This document shows, piece by piece, positions 8,289 to 16,768 of a DNA stretch of 64,000 bases (its first letter is position 1; each line of letters opens with the position of its first letter). Under the pieces are notes generated by a model. That model worked only from the letters and a program-made list of their open reading frames with translations. It was not told the origin of the DNA and did not search any database. This stretch comes from Paenibacillus dokdonensis. GTDB taxonomy: Bacteria; Bacillota; Bacilli; Paenibacillales; Paenibacillaceae. The stretch lies in contig NZ_STGQ01000003.1 of NCBI RefSeq assembly GCF_004916975.1, positions 248,001-312,000 on the forward strand. The letters run 5' to 3'. The position numbers and the translations under genes are program-made.

Positions 8289-9224
8289 TTAATGGTTAAC
8301 AGACTCTCTTCCAAGCTGCCATACGCGTACGCTCAAGTAGCATAATACTCCGAACAACGAAGAAATCAGCAAATTATGAAGCAGAGCCGCGAAGATATAC
8401 AATTCAGGCTTGCTCAGCGTAAAGACAATTCCAGCGCCGCTGAATACCTGCAGCAGGCATAAAACCACCGCTGAAGTTCCGAGGCCCCAGAGCTCACGGC
8501 TGCCTTGATGCAGTTTGTAAGCAAAGTACGCCAGCACAATGATCGCGATAAACAGAAGCAGTGCGGCTAGCCTGTGTACGAAAGCGATAGCTACGCTGCC
8601 CGTCAGTTCCGGTATCAACTTGCCGTTGCATAGCGGCCAGCCCGAACAGCCTCCCGCCGAGCTCGTGTGACTTACATAAGCCCCGACATACACCACAATA
8701 TACGAATAAATTGTGACTACCCAGACATAGTTCCGGAAAGCCAAACTGACCGGAGAACGCTCCTCCCTGAAGGTTGCGTGTTTATCCTTATCCATTTTCC
8801 GGGCTCCAAGCGCCAGCATCAGAGAGCTGGCAAAAGCAATCAAGGAGAAACCGAAGTGCAGCGCAAGCACCGCAGAGGATTGGTCATACACAACAGCCAT
8901 AGCCCCCATTAATGCCTGTACAAGTACAAAGATGAGCGTCAGAACGGAGTACGTTCGCAAATCCTTGCGGTTCTTAGCGAAGAGCCAGAAGGCCACGACA
9001 ACGGCTACAGAAGTTAGCCCTGCCAGACCACTGACCAAACGGTGGGAATATTCAATTAACGAAGCAATGGTATGCGCGGGAACAAATTGTCCCCGGCATA
9101 AAGGCCACTCATGGCCGCAGCCTAGACCCGAGTCCGTTTTGGTTACGACAGTTCCGCCAAAAGTCGCAAAAAACATAACAAAAAAGGTTAGGTAGCTGAG
9201 CCATTTCAATTGTTTGGTATTCAA
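8289..9224 (-). CDS. ctaA: Heme A synthase CtaA/COX15
   Basis: A 311-residue polytopic membrane protein with about eight hydrophobic segments in two homologous halves. Each half has a cysteine pair in an extracellular loop (GLGCGHEWPLC and GGCSGWPLC) and heme-ligand histidines (EYSHRL, FVHRL, with further His in ALHFG and ALLHN). The family oxidises heme O to heme A for aa3-type terminal oxidases. ctaB is not adjacent in this window. It starts at ATG 9224 after an AGGTGAGAG-type site. It implies an aerobic cytochrome aa3 branch in this organism. Confidence 0.92.
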   Translation of the reverse strand: MNTKQLKWLSYLTFFVMFFATFGGTVVTKTDSGLGCGHEWPLCRGQFVPAHTIASLIEYSHRLVSGLAGLTSVAVVVAFWLFAKNRKDLRTYSVLTLIFVLVQALMGAMAVVYDQSSAVLALHFGFSLIAFASSLMLALGARKMDKDKHATFREERSPVSLAFRNYVWVVTIYSYIVVYVGAYVSHTSSAGGCSGWPLCNGKLIPELTGSVAIAFVHRLAALLLFIAIIVLAYFAYKLHQGSRELWGLGTSAVVLCLLQVFSGAGIVFTLSKPELYIFAALLHNLLISSLFGVLCYLSVRVWQLGRESVNH

Positions 9225-9387
9225 AATTCTCTCACCTGCAGCTCAAATTAAAAACGCTCCAACTATACTGAAGCGCTCCGTATATTTACCAATCTCATTT
9301 ATTATACCTGATAATTCATCATGGAATATACCCACTTTGTGACAAAATACAAAGAAAACGCATTCTTTTTGCATAATAAGACAATGA

Positions 9388-9415
9388 CACCGCTCTTGCC
9401 GAGACAAGAGCGGTG
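9388..9415 (-). terminator. Hairpin terminator after the thioredoxin-like gene
   Basis: Perfect 11-base arms CACCGCTCTTG / CAAGAGCGGTG with a six-base loop, eight bases beyond the stop. The downstream T content on the minus strand is moderate. Confidence 0.7.
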
Positions 9416-9422
9416 CATCTTA

Positions 9423-9770
9423 TTAATATTTATGAATCGTTCTGTACACATCCAATGCCTGCTGCAGGAAGCCTTCAATTTCCTCCCGTGATTTGCGCAG
9501 CTTGTTGACAAAGCGCACAAGCTCACGTCCGTCGGAGAAAGCCACAAAGCTCGGAATGCCAAGGATGTTCAGTTCCTGACTGACATCTTCAACTTTGTCC
9601 ACATCCACTTCCACGAGCGTCATGTCGTTGGCGAATTTCGTTTCGACATCCGGCATGAAGGGATCCATGAATTTACAATCTCCGCACCAATCGGCTTTGA
9701 AAATAGCTACGGTTAATCGTGGAGATTGAATCGCAACCTGAAATTCAGCTTTAGAAGTAATCTTTTGCAT
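9423..9770 (-). CDS. Thioredoxin-family protein with WCGDC active site
   Basis: A 115-residue thioredoxin-fold protein with the active-site sequence W28-C-G-D-C32 and the cis-proline segment GIPSF. The CGDC centre differs from classical CGPC thioredoxins and occurs in YtpP-like small Bacillales proteins. Cytoplasmic, no signal peptide. It is a single gene ended by the hairpin at 9388-9415. A specific partner cannot be deduced. Confidence 0.82.
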   Translation of the reverse strand: MQKITSKAEFQVAIQSPRLTVAIFKADWCGDCKFMDPFMPDVETKFANDMTLVEVDVDKVEDVSQELNILGIPSFVAFSDGRELVRFVNKLRKSREEIEGFLQQALDVYRTIHKY

Positions 9771-9900
9771 CTATGATCAGTCCTCTCTGAACATTTCTTG
9801 TCCAATTCTTACTTTAGTGAATCAAAATATAGAGTGGAAGTCAAATTTTTGAGCCATACTGTTACTAAGATCATTTCACACCGGAAAGGAAGATCCGTCC

Positions 9901-11307
9901 ATGGCGGAGAAGGCGGAAGGACATTCTACATTCCAGGGGGTTATCCGGCTCGCAAAGACGCTGCCCCAGACAGCTGCAGAAGCGTTCAAAGGAAAATATG
10001 CCTGCTGGAAAGCATCGCAGCTTCTGATCAAAGAACGCAGACCGTTCGGCTGGAAGGAAACGGCTGCCCATAGCATTCGCGACCAGCTCGACAAATTGCT
10101 TAGTGACCGGAACCGTATACGTGATAGCGCATTCGGCAAAGAAGAGGCTGCGGCTCCGCTCTCGCCAGAGGACCGGGATATCGTGAAGAGCATCCGTGAG
10201 TCTGTTCTCGATGCCAATCGCAGCAATATTACACGAACCGAAGCGTACTATGACTGCTACCGGGAATTTCCCGAGCTGCATTGGTCATTCCTGGCCCATA
10301 TGGTGTCCCGTAATGCGGGCTGGAACATGACTGACCTCAAGGGCGGTTTGCTGTCAGATGTGGTCACAGACCAGCTTCGCGAGGATATGTATCAGATGCT
10401 AGAGCGCAGCAACGCCCTGATTTTTCTGGATGCCTACCCGCAGCTGCTTCTCTATATACACAGCCGGAGGCTTGGGAGAAGCCTGTTTCATCTTCTGCCC
10501 GAGTTTCGCGTCTCCTCTTTTATGCGCCCGTTCTGGGAGCGTTTCTGGATCGAACGCGACAGCGCTCTGCTGGCCGTCGGTCTTATTATTAACGAGCAGA
10601 ACTATATCGAGGGCAGAGTCATTCAGAACAGCTATTTTCAAAAAAACATTCTGCACAGCTCTGTATTTACACTTCACAGCAGGTTTCAAATGAATCAGAT
10701 TATTTTTCCGATGCTCGTACACCTTCCAGATCCAACTGCCGACGGAGTTGTTCAGAATGTTGCTGTTCCCCCATATGAAGAGGCCGAAGAAAGCCCTGAA
10801 AAAGATGATGCCGGACCCAACAGCTGTCGCGGCATGGTCGGCCTGATTCTGGAGCGTTTCTCAAATCTGGAGGAACGGATTGCCTTCGGAAAGGCTTTAT
10901 ATGCCATGCTCTTCGGTTACAAGGAGGTGCTGACTGGGGTTCAGGCTTTTGCTGCAGCGACCGCGCATCGGGGCTCCCGCCAGGAATATTGGCCCAAGCT
11001 GTTCACCAGCGAAAAAAAAGCAGCTCTGAACTCTCCACAGGAGAGCACAGAGCTGCTCAAATCGGAATGGCTTCCGAAGGGAAGACGGTTTTACAGCCCG
11101 CCACTAAACGAAGTCTGGCATGACATGGCTTACGAGCCCATTACCAGTTATGACTGGTTTAAGACTAAAACGGCCATTGATCAGGTGACCCGGCCAAAAA
11201 GGCCCATTTTCATTGAGATGACGCATGCCCACCGTTTTGCCGTTCAAAAAACCGCCCTGACCCATGATGTGGAAAGAGCGGTAACATGTTCTGATGATGC
11301 ACCCTGA
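9901..11307 (+). CDS. DUF2515 family protein (YppC-like)
   Basis: A 468-residue soluble protein. The stretches around NRSNITRTEAYYDCYREFPE and WSFLAHMVSRNAGWNMTDL are typical of DUF2515. The family is confined largely to Bacillales and its function is unknown. ATG 9901 follows GGAAAGGAAG at a spacing of about eight. It converges with the flippase gene; a long hairpin overlaps its 3' end. Confidence 0.75.
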   Translation: MAEKAEGHSTFQGVIRLAKTLPQTAAEAFKGKYACWKASQLLIKERRPFGWKETAAHSIRDQLDKLLSDRNRIRDSAFGKEEAAAPLSPEDRDIVKSIRESVLDANRSNITRTEAYYDCYREFPELHWSFLAHMVSRNAGWNMTDLKGGLLSDVVTDQLREDMYQMLERSNALIFLDAYPQLLLYIHSRRLGRSLFHLLPEFRVSSFMRPFWERFWIERDSALLAVGLIINEQNYIEGRVIQNSYFQKNILHSSVFTLHSRFQMNQIIFPMLVHLPDPTADGVVQNVAVPPYEEAEESPEKDDAGPNSCRGMVGLILERFSNLEERIAFGKALYAMLFGYKEVLTGVQAFAAATAHRGSRQEYWPKLFTSEKKAALNSPQESTELLKSEWLPKGRRFYSPPLNEVWHDMAYEPITSYDWFKTKTAIDQVTRPKRPIFIEMTHAHRFAVQKTALTHDVERAVTCSDDAP

Positions 11308-11339
11308 TGGGAATCGGCAACATCAGAACATCATTTTTT
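11286..11339 (+). terminator. Hairpin terminator overlapping the DUF2515 gene end
   Basis: Arms ATGTTCTGATG / CATCAGAACAT are separated by about 24 bases and followed by a T-rich run on the plus strand. The upstream arm lies inside the coding region. Confidence 0.65.
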
Positions 11340-12978
11340 ATTGGCCCTGCGAATCCCCGGTCTTGAAGCGGGATGGCTGTAGGCGCATCAGTGGCCGCAG
11401 CAGCTTTTGCAGCTTGCGGGGATAGCTCACCAACTCATGCTGACGCAGCACGCCGAGCATAATCATGAGTACAAGATAGAGAATGACGACTGCCCCACCG
11501 ACAATGATGCAGGTAATGAAGAAAGCGAGACGATCTGGCATGATATGCGTCATCTGAATGCCTGCCTCGTTCAGTCCATAACCTGCGGCGGCAGTCAGGA
11601 TCACCGTCAGCAAGAAGCCTGTCCAGCGTTTGCCAAGAATCGAAAAAGGCACGATGACCTTCAGCATTCGCAGATTGAGCAGGGTAATGACCAAGAAACA
11701 GAGTCCGGTAGCGGCAATAATGCCATAGATGCCAAACCATGGGGCAAGCAAGTAGCTTCCCGCCAGCTTGACCACAATACCAACCATGACATTCACCATG
11801 GAGATCTTCGCCTTGTTTACTCCCAAGAGAATGGAGTTTGTTGTCATCATCGTGATCTGGAAGATCGTTCCGAATGTGAGCAGCATGATAAGCCAGCTCC
11901 CATCCAGACTGCTGAATAGAAGTCCATTAATCGAATATGCCGCTGTGCACAGCGCGATTACGATTGGCATCCCGGTCAGTACGGAGATGCGGAGCGCCAG
12001 CGTCATCTGCTGCTGCAAATGCTCCTGATCCTTACGCGCAAATGCTGCCGATATAACCGGTATCAACGAGGTACTGAGCGCAATGGCCAGTATCGGCGGA
12101 ATACCGGCAATACTTTGAGCCCGTTGTCCGAGAATCCCGAGAAGCTCCGTTGCCTTCGCCGCTCCGATCTGACCGATCAAAAGCGGATTAACGATAGACG
12201 AGTCGATAAAGTTAACCGCAGGAACGGTTAAAGATGAAAGTACAATCGGAATGGACAGCGTGAAGATGTCCTTATAAATTCTCATCAGCGGCAGCTGGTT
12301 CACAGTACCTTCACGAAGCATCTCCGCCTTATCCTGCTTACGGATTTTTACCGTATAGTACAGCATAATCGCAAATGCCCCGATGCTTCCGAGCACGCCC
12401 CCAAAGGATGCGCCCGCTGCGACCCAGCTTCCGCTATAACCTGATTTCAGCAGTATATATGCCAAAATAATAGCTGTGCCTACACGCGCAAACTGCTCGA
12501 CAATTTGCGAAATACCGCCGGCTGCCATATTGTTTCTTCCCTGAAAATAGCCACGCATCATGGCGATTGCAGGAAAAAGGAGCAATGCAGGTGCCAAGGC
12601 ACGGATCGCTAACGACGCTTCAGGTACTTTGGATACGTATGTTGCATAATACGGCGCCAATACGTACAGCAGAACGGTAATAATAACACCGGCAAATACG
12701 GCAAACAGCAGCGCCGCATGATATACCTGACGCGCCTCGCCCGGCCTCTTCAATGCATAACGTTCCGATACCATTTTACTGAGCGTGCTCGGAATGCCGG
12801 CAGTGGCTACCGTAAGCAGCATCAGATACACGTTGTTCGCAATGGAGAATGAAGCCTTTCCGACATCATCAAACAAGTGATCCAGGGGCACTCTTTGTAC
12901 CAGCCCCAATACCCTCGCCACCAATGCCGCAGCAGCCAGAATAAGTGTACCTTTGATAAACGATTCTTTTTTAGCCAA
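11338..12978 (-). CDS. Polysaccharide/lipid II flippase of the MOP superfamily (YtgP/SpoVB-like)
   Basis: A 546-residue protein with about 14 hydrophobic segments. The N-terminus (KGTLILAAAALVARVLGLVQRVPL) and MRGYFQGRNNM match the YtgP/SpoVB branch of the MOP exporters. Members flip lipid-linked cell-wall precursors across the membrane; YtgP serves as a MurJ in Bacillus. TTG 12978 is the likely start, preceded by AAGGGAATAGGG. Two PBP genes lie in the same direction further upstream, so the region has a cell-wall theme. SpoVB paralogues are the alternative. Confidence 0.82.
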   Translation of the reverse strand: MAKKESFIKGTLILAAAALVARVLGLVQRVPLDHLFDDVGKASFSIANNVYLMLLTVATAGIPSTLSKMVSERYALKRPGEARQVYHAALLFAVFAGVIITVLLYVLAPYYATYVSKVPEASLAIRALAPALLLFPAIAMMRGYFQGRNNMAAGGISQIVEQFARVGTAIILAYILLKSGYSGSWVAAGASFGGVLGSIGAFAIMLYYTVKIRKQDKAEMLREGTVNQLPLMRIYKDIFTLSIPIVLSSLTVPAVNFIDSSIVNPLLIGQIGAAKATELLGILGQRAQSIAGIPPILAIALSTSLIPVISAAFARKDQEHLQQQMTLALRISVLTGMPIVIALCTAAYSINGLLFSSLDGSWLIMLLTFGTIFQITMMTTNSILLGVNKAKISMVNVMVGIVVKLAGSYLLAPWFGIYGIIAATGLCFLVITLLNLRMLKVIVPFSILGKRWTGFLLTVILTAAAGYGLNEAGIQMTHIMPDRLAFFITCIIVGGAVVILYLVLMIMLGVLRQHELVSYPRKLQKLLRPLMRLQPSRFKTGDSQGQ

Positions 12979-13029
12979 ACCCTATTCCCTTCTTTCCCCC
13001 AGCGAGCACAACCCATGGAGCATATGACT

Positions 13030-13515
13030 TTAAAAAACAGCGATCCAAATAAAGAACACAACAATCATTACAATTTGCAAAATAATTTTCATCACCATGC
13101 TGCTGAACAGTCCCACCAATGTACCAAAGCCGACTTTTACGGATTTTGACACGGTGGAACCGACAATCAGTTCACCAACAAAGGCCCCTAGAAACGGACC
13201 GATAATAAGGCCGAAAGCCGGAATCACAAAAGGCCCGATAATAACGCCGATGGTGCTTAATATAACGGATAGCCGGGAGCCTCCAAACTTCTTCGTTCCC
13301 CAGGCACTAACCGCATAATCCGCCACAAACAGTACAATGATAATGAGCGCCTGAATGATCCAGAACCACACATTGAAATGCCCAAATGTAAAGAACCAGC
13401 CATAGACGAAAAAGGCAACAAATATCGCCACCGCACCCGGCAGCACGGGAAATATGGCTCCGGCCAGTCCAACGGCAAACAGGGCAATGATCAGAATCCA
13501 TCCGAGTATAGCCAT
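13030..13515 (-). CDS. DUF456 membrane protein (YqgC-like)
   Basis: A 161-residue, very hydrophobic protein with four to five predicted membrane segments and glycine-rich segments such as GLIIGPFLGAFVGELI, typical of DUF456. Function is unknown. ATG 13515 follows GGAAGGGATCGAAGCT. It lies 57 bases downstream of the HAD gene and 51 upstream of the flippase gene, so the three may be co-transcribed. Confidence 0.8.
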   Translation of the reverse strand: MAILGWILIIALFAVGLAGAIFPVLPGAVAIFVAFFVYGWFFTFGHFNVWFWIIQALIIIVLFVADYAVSAWGTKKFGGSRLSVILSTIGVIIGPFVIPAFGLIIGPFLGAFVGELIVGSTVSKSVKVGFGTLVGLFSSMVMKIILQIVMIVVFFIWIAVF

Positions 13516-13571
13516 AGCTTCGATCCCTTCCTGATATAAATAGAGACTGATGATACGTTCTCCAGCTCATG

Positions 13572-14312
13572 CTACATAAAAATAAATTTTTCAATGACTT
13601 TCGCAATACCATCTTCATCATTGCTTGTCGTAACGAAATCTGCAGAATCTCGGACAACCTGCTGTGCATTCCCCATGGCAACGCCCAGCCCTGCTGCCTG
13701 AATCGCTGCCAGATCGTTCATGCTGTCCCCAACCGCAATCACTTCGCTCATATCCAGTCCAAGCAAGCCGCATACCTCGCGAATTCCGGCAGCCTTGTTT
13801 ATCCCTTGCGGGTTCACTTCGAGATTATGAGGCGAGGAATTCGTAATTTCAAGTCCGCCCATATCCTGTAATTTCATCAGAATGCGATGGCGTGCATCAT
13901 CATCTTCCGTATGAAACCCGAATTTGAGCCATTCCTTTCCCTCAATATCATCTACCCACTCATCCTTGTTATACACCCGCTCTACGGAATACGCCCAGTA
14001 CCAGCAGTCTTCCGCCACAGCAATATCATGCATGGTAGAAATAAGTTTCGTATCCATCAAAGAACGCAGATACAGATCATGCGGAGCTCTCCACACCTCA
14101 CTGCCATTCACGGTGATCATCGGCGTCAACAGCCCCAATTCTTCACCGTATGGCAGTGCACTCTCAAAGCTTCTTCCGGTCGAGAGACATACATGGACTC
14201 CCTTTTCTTTGGCTTTCTGTATCCACTCCGAGGTAACTGGCGAAATGATATGATCACTCGTCAGCAGGGTGCCATCCATATCCAGTGCTAGCAGTTTATA
14301 TTGGTTATTCAT
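13572..14312 (-). CDS. Cof-type HAD-IIB sugar-phosphate phosphatase
   Basis: A 246-residue HAD phosphatase. Motif I is ALDMDGTLL, with the nucleophile Asp near residue 10 and the acid/base Asp two residues later. Motif II is CLSTGR, and motif IV GDSMNDL is near the C-terminus, with the C2B-type cap between. Substrates of such enzymes are phosphorylated sugars or cofactors; the exact one cannot be read here. The start follows a G-rich site (GGGGGTACAAC). Confidence 0.88.
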   Translation of the reverse strand: MNNQYKLLALDMDGTLLTSDHIISPVTSEWIQKAKEKGVHVCLSTGRSFESALPYGEELGLLTPMITVNGSEVWRAPHDLYLRSLMDTKLISTMHDIAVAEDCWYWAYSVERVYNKDEWVDDIEGKEWLKFGFHTEDDDARHRILMKLQDMGGLEITNSSPHNLEVNPQGINKAAGIREVCGLLGLDMSEVIAVGDSMNDLAAIQAAGLGVAMGNAQQVVRDSADFVTTSNDEDGIAKVIEKFIFM

Positions 14313-14468
14313 GTTGTACCCCCCTGTACGTTCTCTTTTTCACGTTTCATGCACACATACGGACATTTTACCATAAAGCCGGGGATAGCCACAAAAGGGT
14401 TTTTCAATCGATGACCATCCATCCGTTTCGGGCAGAAACAGGACCTGCTATCCCTGCGCATAGAAAAG

Positions 14469-14509
14469 ATCAGGAGCAGGTTCGTGTCTCCCCGAAGCCT
14501 GCCCCTGAT
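14469..14509 (-). terminator. Terminator after the first PBP gene
   Basis: Long imperfect stem ATCAGG.GCAGG / CCTGC.CCTGAT, followed on the minus strand by CTTTTCTA. It lies 29 bases beyond the PBP stop. Confidence 0.72.
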
Positions 14510-14537
14510 TTCATCTGTATATGATAAAGCATAAATG

Positions 14538-16616
14538 TTAATGATTGCTGGTTGTTTGATTGTTCGTCGTATCGGTTCCATTGGCGTTATTGTCCGGATT
14601 GCCTTTTGGAACCCCGTCCAGTCCATAGACTTTGTCGTACGCATCAAATATTTTCCTGGCAATCGGCGCGGCACTTTGCGAGCCAAAGCCGCCTTCCGGA
14701 ATCATAACGGCTACAGCCAGCACCGGATTATCCCGAGGTGCATAGGCGATAAATACGCCGTTATCCACGAGCTGATGACCGACCTGCTGCGTCGATGTAC
14801 CGGTCTTCCGAGCAAAGGCATAAGGAAAATCTCCGAATGCTGATACTTCACTCTTCATTCCGCGCCGGATTTCATTCCAATAGGATTTGGGGAAATCCGC
14901 GGTATTGAGGACTTCCGGCTTAAAGGTTTTAACGATGTTACCCTTCTCATCGGTAATCTTGCTGACCAGCTGCGGTTTCAACCGCTTACCCTCATTAGCA
15001 AGCATCGCTGTATATTGCGCCAGCTGAAGGGTCGTATATTTCCCCTGCTGGCCGAATGAAGCATAGGCCATTGCAGATTGCGTACTACCTGCCTGCTTAA
15101 CGTTCGTGTACTCCTTGCGCCCCTTCCACTCACCCGGAAGACCGCTGCCTGTCAGGACGCCAAGCCCGAACTCGGTCATGTAATCGTCCCAAACACCGAT
15201 GCTTTTGTCTTTATACTTGTCATAAAGCTTTTTACCGATCATATCGACCATAAACGCATTGGAGGATTTCTCGATCGCCCGTGCAGGATCCATACCTCCG
15301 TATACATGTCCCGAAGAGTTTTGGACACGGGTCTGATGTCCTTCCTTACCAAAATAAGCTGCGCCTTTATCCTGATAATAGGTATTGGTTGTAATCAAAC
15401 CTTCCTTCAAACCAAGCAGCACGCTGAGCGGCTTTTGGGTCGAACCAAGCAGAACAACAGACTCCGGATGGTCACCCTTTTTACCCGGATTAAACGAACG
15501 GATGGTGCCATTCATATAAATGTTTTGTATCTTTTTCCAGTTATCCGGTGTTACGCTGCCAGTCTGCCATACGTTCGTATCGTAATCCGGCATGCTGGCC
15601 ATGGCTACGATATTGCCTGTCTTGACCTCCATCGCGACGGCAAAGCCGGTGGTGGCATCGCGATGCGTTCTGCCGGATACCGGATGGGTGTGAAGCCAGT
15701 TCAACTGCTCGGTAATAGCCTGCTCTGTGGATACCTGAATTTCCTTATTAATCGTCGAGTAGATGTTATCGCCTTTTACTGGTGGTACGATTTCATCCAC
15801 GCCCTCCGGCATATTTCGCGGATTGATAGGCACCTTCTTGTAGCCGTTCTTGCCGCGAAGCTCGTCCTGATACATCAGTTCAAGCCCGTCAAACCCGACG
15901 AATTCAGGCTCCGTATACACAAGTCCCGGATCAGTCGTAACATCGCCGCTGCGCTGCTCTTCATCGATACCCTTGTACTTGCTCAGAGTCTTCGAGCCGC
16001 TGAATGTACGAATATATCCAATGGTTTGGACTGCAACGGTGTCCGGATCGTAATGGCGGACGCTCTCTTCTTCGATGGCGATGCCCGGGAAATCTGACTT
16101 ATGCTCACTGAAATATGCAATTTCTTTGTCCGTAAGGTCCATTTTAATCCGGCGCGGAGAATAGCCAGCGTATTTTTTGTAATCCAAATCCATGGCGTCG
16201 ATAATATCCTGTTTGGTCATTTTCTCCGCATCTGGATTCCCGTATTTATCAAACACCTCCAGAAGCCGCTGCGCAATTCCCTCAGCTTCGGGGCGGTTTT
16301 TACTACCATTTTTTTCACTATAATCCTTCATTAATGTGATATAAAGCGATTGTGTTGGTGTCGAATATGCTAGTTTTACACCTGCCGCATCAAAAATAGT
16401 TCCCCGTATTGGAGGAAGCGGTACGTCTTTGACAATATTACTGGATTCCTTCTCCGTCAGGGTTGGTCCCTCAACAAACTGAAGGATGGCCAGTCTGATA
16501 ATAATGACACAGAAGATCATAAAAGTGCTGAAGAAGAACAAGTTGATTCTTAAATTCAAATTCCCCTTCTTTTTCGTTTCTTCCTGCTCCGGATGGTCCG
16601 GTGTGTATTCGCCCAC
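14538..16616 (-). CDS. Class B penicillin-binding protein 2 (transpeptidase), copy A
   Basis: A 692-residue membrane-anchored peptidoglycan transpeptidase. Order: short cytoplasmic tail, one TM segment near residues 28-48, PBP dimerisation domain (LPPIRGTIFDAAG), then the transpeptidase domain with the active-site Ser in STQK, the second motif SSN and the third motif KTG. The tail ends in an Asn/Thr-rich stretch. GTG 16616 follows AAAGGGGGGGAG at five bases. A paralogue lies immediately upstream in the same direction with a terminator between them. It probably acts in cell elongation or spore wall synthesis, as PbpA/PbpH do. Confidence 0.9.
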   Translation of the reverse strand: MGEYTPDHPEQEETKKKGNLNLRINLFFFSTFMIFCVIIIRLAILQFVEGPTLTEKESSNIVKDVPLPPIRGTIFDAAGVKLAYSTPTQSLYITLMKDYSEKNGSKNRPEAEGIAQRLLEVFDKYGNPDAEKMTKQDIIDAMDLDYKKYAGYSPRRIKMDLTDKEIAYFSEHKSDFPGIAIEEESVRHYDPDTVAVQTIGYIRTFSGSKTLSKYKGIDEEQRSGDVTTDPGLVYTEPEFVGFDGLELMYQDELRGKNGYKKVPINPRNMPEGVDEIVPPVKGDNIYSTINKEIQVSTEQAITEQLNWLHTHPVSGRTHRDATTGFAVAMEVKTGNIVAMASMPDYDTNVWQTGSVTPDNWKKIQNIYMNGTIRSFNPGKKGDHPESVVLLGSTQKPLSVLLGLKEGLITTNTYYQDKGAAYFGKEGHQTRVQNSSGHVYGGMDPARAIEKSSNAFMVDMIGKKLYDKYKDKSIGVWDDYMTEFGLGVLTGSGLPGEWKGRKEYTNVKQAGSTQSAMAYASFGQQGKYTTLQLAQYTAMLANEGKRLKPQLVSKITDEKGNIVKTFKPEVLNTADFPKSYWNEIRRGMKSEVSAFGDFPYAFARKTGTSTQQVGHQLVDNGVFIAYAPRDNPVLAVAVMIPEGGFGSQSAAPIARKIFDAYDKVYGLDGVPKGNPDNNANGTDTTNNQTTSNH

Positions 16617-16706
16617 CGGCTCCCCCCCTTTCTAACTAAAATAACATTGATTATTTTAGCATACATGAGGGGTGCTCGGCATCTTTCGCTATGATTCGAC
16701 CTATGT

Positions 16707-16757
16707 TTGAACAAAACAAAGCGGCAGACCAGGAGCAATTTCCCCATCTGCCGCTAT
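16707..16757 (-). terminator. Terminator between the two PBP genes
   Basis: Arms GCGGCAGA / TCTGCCGC with a roughly 18-base loop, followed on the minus strand by a T-rich run (TTTGTTTTGTT). It should end the upstream PBP transcript. Confidence 0.8.
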
Positions 16758-16768
16758 AATCGTCTCTC

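Noticed and set aside
15078..16097. 339-residue open frame on the plus strand
   Set aside because: Antisense to the PBP transpeptidase gene; low-complexity composition and no start signals.
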